A DNA stretch of 64,000 nt from NCBI GenBank assembly GCA_020444245.1, contig JAHLLI010000001.1, positions 62,001 to 126,000 of the forward strand, read 5' to 3'. A program made the position numbers and the translations under genes. Below the pieces are notes generated by a model that searched no databases, was not told the DNA's origin, and was given only the letters and a program-made list of their open reading frames with translations. This document shows, in pieces, positions 9,046 through 18,057 of the stretch (its first letter is position 1; every line of letters starts with the position of its first letter). This DNA is from Actinomycetales bacterium (lineage in GTDB: Bacteria; Actinomycetota; Actinomycetes; Actinomycetales; Cellulomonadaceae).

Positions 9046-9652
9046 GCTCGAAGACCGCCGCGGTGCTCGAGACCCCCGCCAGGCTCGCCACGGCCTGGTA
9101 GTAGCCCGGCTTCGGTGCGGGCAGACCGTCCGTGCACCCCTCGGCCGAGCGGATCCGCGTCCAGGTGACCACCGACTCGTCGCGTCCGCCGGCGGGCAGC
9201 AGCAGCGTCCGCTCCGCGTTCTCGGTCGCAGGGCAGTCCAGCGAGGACCAGATCCGGTCCGTACCCGAGGTGATGAGGATCCCGCGGCTCGCCTCCCCGG
9301 CGTCGACCACGCAGCTCGCGTCGGACGTGTTGGTGAGGGTCACCGTGAACACCGGGTTCGCCCCCGCGGCGTAGGTGCGGTGGTCGGCGGACAGGGCGAT
9401 CGACAGCGACTCCTCGCCGCACTTCGCGGGCCCGGCGGTCGAGCCTGCGTCAGGGGAGGTCTGCGGGTCGGGGGTCTGCTCCGCGGCGCCCGGCGCACCG
9501 GCCGGGTCCTGGGCCGCCTGGGCCGTGCCGCGCCCGGCCAGCACGTTCGCCAGGATGATCACCACCGTGGCCAGCAGCGCCAGCAGGACGATCCGGCGCC
9601 GCCAGTAGACCCGCGCGGGTCGCGGACCCACCGGGTGCATCAGTGCACTCAT
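9038..9652 (-). CDS. membrane-anchored protein of unknown function
   Basis: A 204-residue protein. One transmembrane helix at about residues 20-40 follows an Arg-rich start, then comes a Pro/Ala/Thr-rich linker (about 45-75) and an extracytoplasmic beta-rich domain with four cysteines. The phrase VFTVTLTNTSDASCVVDAG resembles domains built around extracellular Ig-like sheets (DUF4232 or BsuPI type). I could not assign a function. ATG 9652 has a strong GGGAGGG three bases upstream. It converges on the glyoxalase-like gene with an 8-bp overlap of the coding ends. Confidence 0.75.
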   Translation of the reverse strand: MSALMHPVGPRPARVYWRRRIVLLALLATVVIILANVLAGRGTAQAAQDPAGAPGAAEQTPDPQTSPDAGSTAGPAKCGEESLSIALSADHRTYAAGANPVFTVTLTNTSDASCVVDAGEASRGILITSGTDRIWSSLDCPATENAERTLLLPAGGRDESVVTWTRIRSAEGCTDGLPAPKPGYYQAVASLAGVSSTAAVFELK

Positions 9653-9735
9653 CGTCCCTCCCGGGTCTCACCCCTGCCCTGCCACGGTACGGCGAGCGGA
9701 GCGCCCGCCCGGGGTGCCGCGCCGACGGAGTCGGG

Positions 9736-9741
9736 CATCAT
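9736..9741 (+). promoter_or_regulatory. -10 element of mutY
   Basis: CATCAT, a variant of TAnnnT, ends six bases before the GTG at 9748. Confidence 0.45.
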
Positions 9742-9747
9742 CGACGG

Positions 9748-10686
9748 GTGCCCCACCCGCCCGTCTCCCCGCTGGTGCCACCGGTGCTGGCCTGGTTCGA
9801 CGCGCACCGCCGCGACCTGCCCTGGCGGGCCGCCGACCGGACCCCCTGGTCGGTGCTGGTCAGCGAGGTGATGCTCCAGCAGACGCCGGTGTCGCGTGCG
9901 CTCCCGGTGTGGCGTGCGTGGCAGCAGCGCTGGCCCGGCCCGGCCGACCTCGCGGCTGCCGGGCACGACGAGGTGCTGCGCGCGTGGGGACGGCTGGGCT
10001 ACCCGCGCCGCGCGCTGCGCCTGCACGCGTGCGCCGTCGCGGTGGTCGAGCGGCACGCCGGCGCGCTCCCGGACGACGAGGCGGCGCTGCTCGCCCTGCC
10101 GGGCGTCGGGGAGTACACCGCGGCGGCGGTGCTGGCGTTCGCCTTCGGGCGACGAAGCGTGGTGCTGGACACCAACGTGCGACGCGTGCTGGCCCGGGCG
10201 CTGGACGCCGCCGCGCTGCCGGCGCCGCACCTGACCGCCGCCGAGCGCGCGAGAGCCGGTGCGCTGGTCCCGGCCGACGGTCCCACGGCGGCCCGGTGGA
10301 ACGCCGCGGTCATGGAGCTGGGCGCGCTGGTGTGCACCGCGCGGTCCCCGGACTGCGATGGGTGCCCGCTCGCCACCCGGTGCGCCTGGCTCGCCGACGG
10401 CCGCCCACCCGACGCGCTCGCCGGCAGCCGGCGTCGCCAGGCGTGGCACGGCACCGACCGCCAGGCCCGCGGCGCGCTCATGGCCGTGCTGCGCGAGTCG
10501 CCGTCCGGCACGGCCACGCCCGAGGTCCTGGCGACCACGTGGGCCGACGCCGCCCAGCGCGAGCGCGCCGCGGCCGGCCTCGTCTCCGACGGGCTCGCCG
10601 AGCGCCACGACGGCGGCCTGCGCCTGCCGCGGGGTCCGCGAGCCGCGGCGCCCGACGGCCCGCCCGCGGTGAGCGACGCGCCGTGA
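9748..10686 (+). CDS. mutY: A/G-specific adenine DNA glycosylase MutY
   Basis: A 312-residue base-excision glycosylase that removes adenine opposite 8-oxoguanine. The helix-hairpin-helix LPGVGEYTAAAV and the catalytic Asp in VVLDTNVRR are present. The [4Fe-4S] ligands follow the C-x6-C-x2-C-x5-C rule (CTARSPDCDGCPLATRC). The C-terminus after the cluster is short, about 100 residues, so the MutT-like lesion-recognition domain of E. coli MutY is reduced; this is common in actinobacteria. Its stop overlaps the next start in a GTGA, coupling it to a kinase-like gene. Confidence 0.93.
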   Translation: MPHPPVSPLVPPVLAWFDAHRRDLPWRAADRTPWSVLVSEVMLQQTPVSRALPVWRAWQQRWPGPADLAAAGHDEVLRAWGRLGYPRRALRLHACAVAVVERHAGALPDDEAALLALPGVGEYTAAAVLAFAFGRRSVVLDTNVRRVLARALDAAALPAPHLTAAERARAGALVPADGPTAARWNAAVMELGALVCTARSPDCDGCPLATRCAWLADGRPPDALAGSRRRQAWHGTDRQARGALMAVLRESPSGTATPEVLATTWADAAQRERAAAGLVSDGLAERHDGGLRLPRGPRAAAPDGPPAVSDAP

Positions 10687-11624
10687 ACCCCGTGCCGAAC
10701 CCACCCGCGCTGCCCGCCGGGCTGCTCGCGCTGCCCGACCACGGGCCGACGTGGCGACCGTGGCTCGACGGCCTGCCGCGCGCGCTCGCCGACCTGCTCG
10801 AGGACTGGGACCTGACGCCGGACGGACCCGCGACCCACGGGGTCTGCGCGGTGGTGCTGCCGGTGCGCACCCCCGATGGCCGGCCCGCGGCCCTGAAGGT
10901 CACCTGGCCGCACGACGAGGCCGAGCACGAGCCTCTCGCGCTCCAGCACTGGCACGGCGACGGTGCGGTGCAGCTGCTGCGCGCGGACCCGCGCCGCTGG
11001 GCGCTGCTGCTCGAGCGGGCCCACCGGCGGGACCTGTCCGCCGTCGACGACGTCGAGGCGTGCGGCGTGGTCGGCGGGTTGCTCGCCCGGCTGCACCGCC
11101 CGGCTCCGCCCCAGCTGCGCCCGCTGTCGGCCGCCGTCGCCGGGTGGGCGGAGCGGCTGGCGGCCCTGCCGCGCTCCGCGCCGCTGCCGCACCGGCTGGT
11201 CGCCCAGGCCGTGGCACTGGGTCGCGCGTTCGCTGCCGACCCCGCCACCGACGGCACACTCGTGCACACCGACGCGCACTACGCGAACGTGCTGGCCGCG
11301 GACCGCGAGCCCTGGCTGGTGATCGACCCGAAGCCGCTGTCCGGCGACCCGCACTACGAGCCGGCACCGCTGCTGTGGAACCGGTGGGACGAGGTGGTCG
11401 CCGACCCGGCCGGCGTGCGGGTCGCCGTGCGCCGCCGGTTGGACGCCGTGGTGGACGCGCTGGGGCTGGACCCGGACCGGGCCCGCGACTGGGTCGTGGT
11501 GCGCGAGGCGTGCAACGCGCTGTGGCTCCTGGAGGACGCCGACGCCGCGGGGCGCGGACTGACTCCGTCGGAGTCCGCGGACCTGACCATCGCGGTCGCG
11601 GTGACCAAGGCCGTCCAGGACTGA
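10683..11624 (+). CDS. aminoglycoside/hydroxyurea-type phosphotransferase
   Basis: A 313-residue kinase-fold protein of the APH(6)/hydroxyurea phosphotransferase family. The catalytic loop reads HTDAHYANVL and the metal-binding region WLVIDPKPLSGDP, followed by PAPLLWNRWDE; an N-terminal lobe Lys lies in AALKVTWP. Members phosphorylate streptomycin or hydroxyurea, but most chromosomal copies have unknown targets, and no mobile element is nearby. The GTG at 10683 overlaps the mutY stop by four bases, so it is translationally coupled to a repair gene. That looks like a lineage-specific arrangement rather than a resistance cassette. Confidence 0.85.
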   Translation: MNPVPNPPALPAGLLALPDHGPTWRPWLDGLPRALADLLEDWDLTPDGPATHGVCAVVLPVRTPDGRPAALKVTWPHDEAEHEPLALQHWHGDGAVQLLRADPRRWALLLERAHRRDLSAVDDVEACGVVGGLLARLHRPAPPQLRPLSAAVAGWAERLAALPRSAPLPHRLVAQAVALGRAFAADPATDGTLVHTDAHYANVLAADREPWLVIDPKPLSGDPHYEPAPLLWNRWDEVVADPAGVRVAVRRRLDAVVDALGLDPDRARDWVVVREACNALWLLEDADAAGRGLTPSESADLTIAVAVTKAVQD

Positions 11625-11653
11625 CGCCCCTTCTCCGGCGCCGCACGGACCGG

Positions 11654-11659
11654 CAGGCT
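11654..11659 (+). promoter_or_regulatory. -10 element of the cupin gene
   Basis: CAGGCT ends six bases before ATG 11666. Confidence 0.45.
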
Positions 11660-11665
11660 GGGGCG

Positions 11666-12019
11666 ATGCGCCTGTACCGGGTCCCCGTGACGCACCGCGA
11701 CGACGGCGTCGCGGTCGACGCCCTGCCCGGCGTGATGGGCACCACCGAGGCATCGGTGGCCCGCGTCCCGGCCGGCGCGACCCTCACCCACGCCGCCGAC
11801 CAGCACCGCCAGCTCCTCGTGGTGGTCAGCGGCGAAGCCGTGGTCGAGGCGGCGGACCACCCGCCCGTCACCATCAGCACCGGCACGCTGCTGTTGTGGG
11901 AGCGCGGCGAGGTCGAGCGCACCCGGGCCGTCACCGACCTGGTCGCGGTGGTGGTGGACTGCGTCGGGATGCTCGACCTGGCCGGCCGCTACCCCGAGGT
12001 CACGCCCGAGCCGCTGTGA
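11666..12019 (+). CDS. small cupin-fold protein
   Basis: A 117-residue single-domain cupin. The conserved beta-barrel turns are visible: HAADQHRQLLVVVSGEAVVE (motif 1) and ISTGTLLLWERGEVERTRA (motif 2). The metal-ligand pattern is only partly kept, with an HxxxxH-like start and a Glu in SGEAVV, so an enzymatic role is unproven. It is an isolated gene, converging on argA with ten bases between stops. Actinobacterial relatives are annotated only as cupins. Confidence 0.75.
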   Translation: MRLYRVPVTHRDDGVAVDALPGVMGTTEASVARVPAGATLTHAADQHRQLLVVVSGEAVVEAADHPPVTISTGTLLLWERGEVERTRAVTDLVAVVVDCVGMLDLAGRYPEVTPEPL

Positions 12020-12029
12020 CCGGGAAGGT

Positions 12030-12545
12030 TCACAGTTCCAGGAGCATCCGGGTGTTGCCCAGCGTGTTCGGCTTCACGTGGGCCAGGTCGAGGAACTCGG
12101 CCACGCCGTCGTCGTGCGAGCGGAGGAGCTCGGCGTAGACGTCGGGCGGCACCGGCGTGCCGACGATGGGCCGGAACCCGTGCGCGCGGAAGAAGTCCAC
12201 CTCGAAGGTCAGGCAGAACACGCGCCGCAGGCCCAGCTCTCGCGCCCGGGCCAGCAGTGCGTCCAGCAGGGCGTGCCCCACACCCCGGCGCCGCCACGTC
12301 GGGTGCACCGCGAGCGTGCGCACCTCGGCCAGGTCCGACCACATCACGTGCAGGGCCCCGCATCCCACCGGGCGCTGTGAGGCGTCCACCGCGACCTGGA
12401 AGTCGCCGATCGCCTCGTAGTAGCCGACCAGCTCCTTGGCCAGCAGGATCCGCTGGTCGGCGTAGGGCGTGACCAGGTCGCGGATCGCGCGGACGTCGCG
12501 CGGCAGGGCGGGCCGGACCCGGTAGACGCCGTCGGGGTCGCTCAC
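12030..12545 (-). CDS. argA: amino-acid N-acetyltransferase (GNAT type)
   Basis: A 171-residue GNAT enzyme predicted to acetylate L-glutamate, the first step of arginine synthesis, using acetyl-CoA. The acyl-CoA loop is VHPTWRRRGVGHALL at about residues 80-94, and the C-terminal AHVKPNTLGNTRMLLEL closely resembles the short ArgA of M. tuberculosis (Rv2747), which lacks the kinase-like domain of E. coli ArgA. The start GTG at 12545 is fixed by TAGCGT six bases upstream. No other arg gene is nearby. Confidence 0.88.
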   Translation of the reverse strand: MSDPDGVYRVRPALPRDVRAIRDLVTPYADQRILLAKELVGYYEAIGDFQVAVDASQRPVGCGALHVMWSDLAEVRTLAVHPTWRRRGVGHALLDALLARARELGLRRVFCLTFEVDFFRAHGFRPIVGTPVPPDVYAELLRSHDDGVAEFLDLAHVKPNTLGNTRMLLEL

Positions 12546-12551
12546 GGCGCC

Positions 12552-12557
12552 ACGCTA
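12552..12557 (-). promoter_or_regulatory. -10 element of argA
   Basis: On the minus strand TAGCGT ends six bases before GTG 12545. It overlaps the stop of the upstream SorC gene (12555). Confidence 0.65.
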
Positions 12558-13511
12558 GTGCTCCCCGGGGCTCTGGCTCACCAACGCCTCCGCGGTGAGC
12601 TCGTCGATCACGAGGTCGGTGACGACGCCCGCCGCGAGCGCGGCGCGCAACGGCGAGACCTTCGCGTCGCCGGCCGCGGCGCACACCCGGCGCGGGATGC
12701 GCCGCAGCTCGTCCGGGGTGGGGCCGGTGGCACGCTCGTTGATCGGGATGTCCTCATAGCTGCCGTCAGCCCGCAGGAAGACCGTGCACACGTCGCCCAC
12801 CACACCCTCGCGGTGCAGGAGGTCGACGTCCTCGGGCTCGAGGTAGCCCGCGGAGTAGACGTGAGAGGGCAGCCCGCCGCTCACCGCACCCACCCCGAAC
12901 AGCGCGATGTCTGCACGTCGTTGCACGTCGAGCACGCGCTGCACCGAGCGCTCCCGCCACATCGCGGCCTTCGTCTCGGGGTAGTCGAAGAACGCCGGGA
13001 CAGGGAAGTGGTGGACCGTGGCGTCGAACGCCGCCCCGAAGCCGCTGATCAGGTCGGACGCGTACTCGATGCCCGAGGTGCGGGTGTTCGCGGCGCCGTT
13101 GAGCTGGACCACGGCGCCGTTGCGGATGGGCTTGGGGATCAGGCGGCGCCCGATGGCGGCCAGCGTGGTCCCCCAGGCGATCCCGAGGACCATGTCGGAG
13201 TCGAACCAGGCCGAGATGAGCTTCCCCGTCGTGATCGCGACCTGGTCCAGCCGCTCGACGTCGCTGGCCGAGTCCGACACCGGGACGACGTAGGCCTCGA
13301 TGCCGTAGCGACGCGCGATGGTCCGCGACAGACCCGGCGCCCGGGTGCGCGCGGGACGCAGGTGGATCTCCACGATCCCGCTCGACCTGGCCTTCTTGAT
13401 CAGCCGCGAGACGGTGGACCGGGAGGTGCCGAGATGACGCGCGATCACCTCCATCTTCATGTCCTGGAGGTAGTACATCGACGCCGCACGGAGCACGTCC
13501 TCGTGGTCCAC
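12555..13511 (-). CDS. SorC/DeoR-type sugar-binding regulator of the glp genes
   Basis: A 318-residue SorC-family regulator. The N-terminal helix-turn-helix (MEVIARHLGTSRSTVSRLIK, residues 20-39) is followed by the phosphosugar-binding domain with the WGTTL block near residue 114. It is divergent from glpD-glpF-glpK, so glycerol-3-phosphate or a related polyol phosphate is the likely effector and the glp genes the likely target; both are inference from position. A perfect inverted repeat at 13544-13557 lies between the genes. GTG 13511 is the first start in frame after a weak GGAG. Confidence 0.88.
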   Translation of the reverse strand: MDHEDVLRAASMYYLQDMKMEVIARHLGTSRSTVSRLIKKARSSGIVEIHLRPARTRAPGLSRTIARRYGIEAYVVPVSDSASDVERLDQVAITTGKLISAWFDSDMVLGIAWGTTLAAIGRRLIPKPIRNGAVVQLNGAANTRTSGIEYASDLISGFGAAFDATVHHFPVPAFFDYPETKAAMWRERSVQRVLDVQRRADIALFGVGAVSGGLPSHVYSAGYLEPEDVDLLHREGVVGDVCTVFLRADGSYEDIPINERATGPTPDELRRIPRRVCAAAGDAKVSPLRAALAAGVVTDLVIDELTAEALVSQSPGEH

Positions 13512-13543
13512 TGCTGCTCACCCGCTCTCCGCCGACGGGCCCG

Positions 13544-13557
13544 TGCACATCTGTGCA
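13544..13557. promoter_or_regulatory. palindromic operator in the sorC-glpD divergent region
   Basis: TGCACATCTGTGCA has perfect 6-bp arms (TGCACA, TGTGCA) around TC. This is the size and form of SorC-family operators. It lies 33 bp before the sorC-type start and 115 bp before glpD. Confidence 0.65.
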
Positions 13558-13671
13558 CACGGGTTGCGCGTTCGTTCGCGCCGTGGCCAGCATAGGGGCG
13601 ACACGGGACCTTCGACCTCGGTACCCCGCCGAGTTCGGGATGGTCCCGGCACCACGTCGAGGAGGACGAGT

Positions 13672-15432
13672 GTGAGAACCGCAGCCCTGACGCCGCAGAA
13701 CCGCCAGGAGGCGCTCGAGGTCTTGGCCGCGTCCGGCCAGGGTCACGAGCTCGACATCCTCGTGATCGGCGGGGGCGTCACCGGTGCGGGCATCGCGCTC
13801 GACGCGGTCACCCGGGGCCTGCGGGTCGGCATCGTCGAAGCCCAGGACTGGTCCAGCGGCACCTCGAGCCGCTCCAGCAAGCTGGTGCACGGCGGCCTGC
13901 GGTACCTGCAGATGCTCGACTTCCACCTCGTGCACGAGGCCCTCACCGAGCGCGACCTGCTGCTCAAGAAGATCGCCCCGCACCTGGTGCGGCCGGTGTC
14001 GTTCCTGTACCCGCTGGAGAACGCCTACTGGGAGCGCGCCTACGTCGGCGCCGGCGTCGCGCTGTACGACACGCTCGCCTCGATCGCCCCCGGCAAGCGC
14101 GCGATGCCGTGGCACCGGCACGTGTCCCGGGCCGGCATGGAGCGGATGTTCCCCGACCTGCGGCACGACGCCGCGGTCGGCGCGGTGCGCTACTACGACG
14201 CCAGCGTGGACGACGCCCGCCTGGTCTCGACGCTCATCCGCACCGCGGTCAGCTACGGGGCGTACGCCGCCAGCCGCACCCAGGTGGTCGAGCTGACCAA
14301 GCGCGGCACAGGGGTGGTCGACGGTGCGGTGCTGGTCGACCTCGAGACCGGCAACCGCTTCACGTGCCGCGCCGACCAGGTCATCAACGCCACCGGCGTG
14401 TGGACCGAGGACACCGAGGCGCTGGCGGGTACCGACGGCGGCCTGCACGTGCTGGCCTCCAAGGGCATCCACATCGTCGTGCCGCGTGAGCGGATCCGCG
14501 GCGAGGTCGGCCTGATCCTGCAGACCGAGAAGTCGGTCCTGTTCGTCATCCCGTGGTCGCGCTACTGGATCATCGGCACCACGGACACGCCGTGGAAGCA
14601 GCAGCTGGTCCACCCGGTCGCCACCTCGACCGACATCGACTACGTCATCGAGCACGCCAACGCCGTGCTGTCGACCCCGCTGACCCGCGACGACGTCATC
14701 GGCGTGTGGGCCGGCCTGCGGCCGCTGCTCCAGCCCGGCACCAAGGAGGGCACCTCGTCGGCCAAGGTGTCGCGCGAGCACACCGTCGCCTCGCCCACGC
14801 CGGGCCTGACGGTGATCGCCGGCGGCAAGCTCACCACGTACCGCGTGATGGCCAAGGACGCCGTCGACTTCGCCATCGGCGAGCGGGCCGCGAGCCTGCC
14901 CTCGCTGACCGACCGGATCCCGCTCGCCGGGGCCGAGGGCCACGCAGTGCTGCAGCGCCAGGCCCGCCAGATCGCCGAGCGCTACGGGTGGACCTCGGCC
15001 ATGGTCGAGCACCTGCTGCACCGGTACGGCGCGCTGCTCGCCGAGATCATGGACTCCGTGGACGCCGATCCCTCCCTCGGCCGTCCGTTGGAGGGCGCCC
15101 CGGCCTACCTTCGCGCCGAGGTCGCCTACGCCGCCACCCACGAGGGCGTCCTGCACCTGGAGGACGTCATGCTGCACCGGACCCGTCTGGTCTACGAGCA
15201 GCGCGATCGCGGGCTGGCGGCCATCGAGGAGATCGCCGACCTGGTCGCTGAGCGGCTGGGCTGGGACGCCGCCAGACGCCAGGCGGAGATCGACTCCTAC
15301 CGGGCGCGCTGCGAGGCGGACGAAGCCGCCGCACAGGAGCCCGGTGACGCAGAGGCCGAGGCAGTCCGGCTGCGAGTCGACGACATCGTCCCGATGGTGC
15401 CGCTCGACGAACCGTCTGCTGCCACGACCTGA
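13672..15432 (+). CDS. glpD: glycerol-3-phosphate dehydrogenase, FAD-dependent (aerobic)
   Basis: A 586-residue membrane-associated flavoenzyme oxidising sn-glycerol 3-phosphate to dihydroxyacetone phosphate, with electrons passed to the quinone pool. The FAD-binding GxGxxG motif (VIGGGVTGAGIALDA) is near residue 27. The family signatures SSKLVHGGLRYLQ and the C-terminal DAO_C helical domain are present; the last 40 residues are acidic and variable. GTG 13672 has GGAGGA five bases upstream. It is first of the glpD-glpF-glpK series, which converts external glycerol to a glycolytic intermediate. Confidence 0.96.
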   Translation: MRTAALTPQNRQEALEVLAASGQGHELDILVIGGGVTGAGIALDAVTRGLRVGIVEAQDWSSGTSSRSSKLVHGGLRYLQMLDFHLVHEALTERDLLLKKIAPHLVRPVSFLYPLENAYWERAYVGAGVALYDTLASIAPGKRAMPWHRHVSRAGMERMFPDLRHDAAVGAVRYYDASVDDARLVSTLIRTAVSYGAYAASRTQVVELTKRGTGVVDGAVLVDLETGNRFTCRADQVINATGVWTEDTEALAGTDGGLHVLASKGIHIVVPRERIRGEVGLILQTEKSVLFVIPWSRYWIIGTTDTPWKQQLVHPVATSTDIDYVIEHANAVLSTPLTRDDVIGVWAGLRPLLQPGTKEGTSSAKVSREHTVASPTPGLTVIAGGKLTTYRVMAKDAVDFAIGERAASLPSLTDRIPLAGAEGHAVLQRQARQIAERYGWTSAMVEHLLHRYGALLAEIMDSVDADPSLGRPLEGAPAYLRAEVAYAATHEGVLHLEDVMLHRTRLVYEQRDRGLAAIEEIADLVAERLGWDAARRQAEIDSYRARCEADEAAAQEPGDAEAEAVRLRVDDIVPMVPLDEPSAATT

Positions 15433-15537
15433 CCCCCCCAACTCCCGGGGCGACCCTCCGGGATGCACCACCTCTGCCCGCGCGCCGCGCGGGTGCACGT
15501 CGACAACGAAGTCCGCGAGTGAAACGAGGGAACGCAC

Positions 15538-16266
15538 ATGTCGATGGGAACCATCTTCCTGTCGGAGACGCTCGGTACGATGATGCTGCTGCTGCTCGGT
15601 GCTGGCGTCGTCGCCAACGTCATCCTGCCCAAGACCAAGGGCAACAACTCAGGCTGGATCGTCATCACCTGGGGATGGGGCCTCGGCGTGTTCGCCGGTG
15701 TCTACACCGCCTACAAGTCCGGAGCCCACCTCAACTTCGCCGTGACCGTCGGGTTGTGGGCAGCCAACAAGGACTTCGCTCCGGGCGTCTCCCCGACGTT
15801 CGGCAACGCGATGGTGTACCTCGGTGGCGAGATGGCCGGTGCCTTCCTCGGTGCCGTCCTGACCTGGCTGGCCTACAAGAAGCACTTCGACGAGGACGCC
15901 GACGAGGGCATCAAGCTCGCCGTGTTCTCGACCGGCCCCGGCATCCGCTCCTACGGCTGGAACTTCGTCACTGAGGCCATCGGCACGTTCGTGCTGGTGT
16001 TCGTCATCATCGCGTTCGGTCCGACGTCCACGGGTCTTGGCCCGCTCGCCGTCGCCCTGCTCGTGGTCGGCATCGGCCTCAGCCTCGGTGGCCCCACCGG
16101 GTACGCCATCAACCCGAACCGTGACCTCGGCCCCCGCATCGCGCACGCCATCCTGCCGATCCCGAACAAGGGCTCGAGCGACTGGGCCTACTCCTGGGTC
16201 CCGGTCTTCGGCCCCATCGTCGGCGGCATCATCGCCGGCCTGGTCGGCGCCTGGTACGTCGTCTGA
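15538..16266 (+). CDS. glpF: glycerol facilitator (aquaglyceroporin) with altered NPA boxes
   Basis: A 242-residue MIP-family channel with six hydrophobic helices and two half-helix loops, letting glycerol into the cell. The loop boxes are unusual: NFA at residues 66-68 (usual NPA) and NPN at 192-194 (usual NPA). Both pore asparagines and the selectivity-filter Arg195 remain (NPNRDLGPR). Placement between glpD and glpK supports a glycerol channel. The changes should alter how the half-helices meet and may affect water or solute selectivity. ATG 15538 follows GAGGGAA. A GC-rich hairpin comes after the stop. Confidence 0.93.
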   Translation: MSMGTIFLSETLGTMMLLLLGAGVVANVILPKTKGNNSGWIVITWGWGLGVFAGVYTAYKSGAHLNFAVTVGLWAANKDFAPGVSPTFGNAMVYLGGEMAGAFLGAVLTWLAYKKHFDEDADEGIKLAVFSTGPGIRSYGWNFVTEAIGTFVLVFVIIAFGPTSTGLGPLAVALLVVGIGLSLGGPTGYAINPNRDLGPRIAHAILPIPNKGSSDWAYSWVPVFGPIVGGIIAGLVGAWYVV

Positions 16267-16272
16267 CCCGAC

Positions 16273-16301
16273 GGGGTGCGGGGCCTCGCGCCCCGCACCC
16301 C
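16273..16301 (+). terminator. hairpin between glpF and glpK
   Basis: GGGGTGCGGGGC (16273-16284) pairs perfectly with GCCCCGCACCCC (16290-16301) around CTCGC. It has no U-run; it may end or partly end glpDF transcripts or protect their 3' ends, leaving glpK with separate control. Confidence 0.6.
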
Positions 16302-16449
16302 GCCAACGGGGCCCCGCGGGCCCCGCGCGCGCCTCGGCGCGCACCCCGGCGCGGTGACGCGCCACCGGGGCGACCGCCCCTCTCCCAGGGGCCCGGCCCC
16401 ACTCCCCAGCGGTGCAGAGCACCGCGTCGCGACCACACGAAGGACGGAC

Positions 16450-17967
16450 ATGGCTGACTACATCCTCGCCATCGACCAGGGCACCACCAGCTCGCGTGCC
16501 ATCGTCTTCGACCACTCCGGATCGATCGTCTCCAGCGGCCAGAAGGAGCACGAGCAGATCTTCCCCAAGCCGGGCTGGGTCGAGCACAACCCGGTGGAGA
16601 TCTGGGACAACATCCGCGAGGTCGTCGGTCTGGCACTCACCCGAGCCAACCTCACCTACCGCGACATCGCTGCGGTCGGTATCACGAACCAGCGCGAGAC
16701 GGCCGTGGTGTGGGACCGCACCACCGGTGAGCCGGTGTACAACGCGATCGTCTGGCAGGACACCCGCACCAACAAGATCTGCGACGAGCTCGCCGCTCTC
16801 GGCGGCGGGGCCGAGCGCTACAAGGCCAGGGTCGGCCTCCCGCTGGCGACGTACTTCTCGGGCCCCAAGATCAAGTGGATCCTCGACAACGTCGAGGGCG
16901 CCCGGGCCAAGGCCGAGGCCGGCCAGCTCGCGTTCGGCAACACCGACACCTGGGTGCTGTGGAACATGACCGGCGGCGTCAACGGCGGCGTGCACGTCAC
17001 CGACGTGACCAACGCCTCGCGCACCATGCTCATGGACCTGTCGACCCTGAGCTGGGACGCCGACATCGCCAAGGACATGGGCATCCCGATGTCCATGCTC
17101 CCGGCCATCAAGTCCTCCTCCGAGATCTACGGCTACGGCCGCGAGGGCGGCATGGTCCCGGGCGTGCCGATCGCCGGCGACCTCGGCGACCAGCAGGCCG
17201 CGACCTTCGGTCAGGCGTGCTTCGAGGTCGGCAACGCGAAGAACACCTACGGCACCGGCAACTTCATGCTGCTGAACACCGGCACCGAGCCGATCCCGTC
17301 GAAGAACGGCCTGCTCACCACGGTGTGCTACAAGATCGGCGACAAGCCGGCGATCTACGCGCTCGAGGGCTCGATCGCGGTGACCGGCTCGCTGATCCAG
17401 TGGCTGCGGGACAACCTCGGCATCATCTCGTCGGCCCCCGAGGTCGAGGAGCTGGCCAAGACGGTCGAGGACAACGGTGGCGCGTACTTCGTGCCGGCGT
17501 TCTCCGGCCTGTTCGCCCCGTACTGGCGTGCCGACGCCCGCGGCGCCCTGGTCGGCCTGACCAGGTACGTCAACAAGGGCCACATCGCCCGCGCGGCGCT
17601 GGAGGCCACGGCCTTCCAGACCCGCGAGGTGCTGGACGCCATGAACGCCGACTCCGGCGTGGACCTCACCGAGCTCAAGGTCGACGGCGGCATGATCGCC
17701 AACGAGACGCTCATGGAGTTCCAGGCCGACATCCTCGGCGTCCCGGTCGTGCGGCCGAAGGTCGCCGAGACCACCGCCCTCGGCGCGGCCTACGCGGCCG
17801 GCATCGCCGTCGGGTTCTGGTCGGGCGAGCAGGACGTCATCGACAACTGGGCCGAGGACAAGCGCTGGCTGCCGGAGATGGACGACGCGGCCCGCGACAA
17901 GACCTACCGGAACTGGAAGAAGGCCGTCACCAAGACCTTCGACTGGGTGGACGCGGACACCGAGTGA
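16450..17967 (+). CDS. glpK: glycerol kinase
   Basis: A 505-residue FGGY-family sugar kinase that phosphorylates glycerol with ATP and so traps it in the cell. DQGTTSSRA near residue 9 is the phosphate-binding loop, WQDTRT and the FGNTDTW region bind glycerol, and [18 protein letters not shown] and [17 protein letters not shown] are the FGGY signatures. Length equals the family norm. ATG 16450 follows GAAGGACGGAC. A 183-base gap with a strong stem separates it from glpF, so expression may differ from the first two genes. Confidence 0.97.
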   Translation: MADYILAIDQGTTSSRAIVFDHSGSIVSSGQKEHEQIFPKPGWVEHNPVEIWDNIREVVGLALTRANLTYRDIAAVGITNQRETAVVWDRTTGEPVYNAIVWQDTRTNKICDELAALGGGAERYKARVGLPLATYFSGPKIKWILDNVEGARAKAEAGQLAFGNTDTWVLWNMTGGVNGGVHVTDVTNASRTMLMDLSTLSWDADIAKDMGIPMSMLPAIKSSSEIYGYGREGGMVPGVPIAGDLGDQQAATFGQACFEVGNAKNTYGTGNFMLLNTGTEPIPSKNGLLTTVCYKIGDKPAIYALEGSIAVTGSLIQWLRDNLGIISSAPEVEELAKTVEDNGGAYFVPAFSGLFAPYWRADARGALVGLTRYVNKGHIARAALEATAFQTREVLDAMNADSGVDLTELKVDGGMIANETLMEFQADILGVPVVRPKVAETTALGAAYAAGIAVGFWSGEQDVIDNWAEDKRWLPEMDDAARDKTYRNWKKAVTKTFDWVDADTE

Positions 17968-18015
17968 CACCCCCGGCAGGAGCCGCCCAGCGGGCTCCGA
18001 TCGGGGCTCGGTGAG

Positions 18016-18042
18016 CCGACCCCGACCGCGGACCGGGGTCGG
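18016..18042 (+). terminator. first hairpin after glpK
   Basis: CCGACCCCG pairs with CGGGGTCGG across an 8-9 base loop, 48 bases after the glpK stop. It precedes a second, stronger stem. Confidence 0.45.
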
Positions 18043-18057
18043 TGCCTCCGGCCCCAC

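Noticed and set aside
10683-11624. Acquired aminoglycoside-resistance gene
   Set aside because: No mobile element, composition like its neighbours, and translational coupling to mutY. It is better read as a chromosomal kinase-fold protein of unknown substrate.
13543-13671. In-frame N-terminal extension of GlpD starting at 13543
   Set aside because: It would run through the palindromic operator and has no ribosome site, whereas GTG 13672 has GGAGGA at ideal spacing and matches family length.
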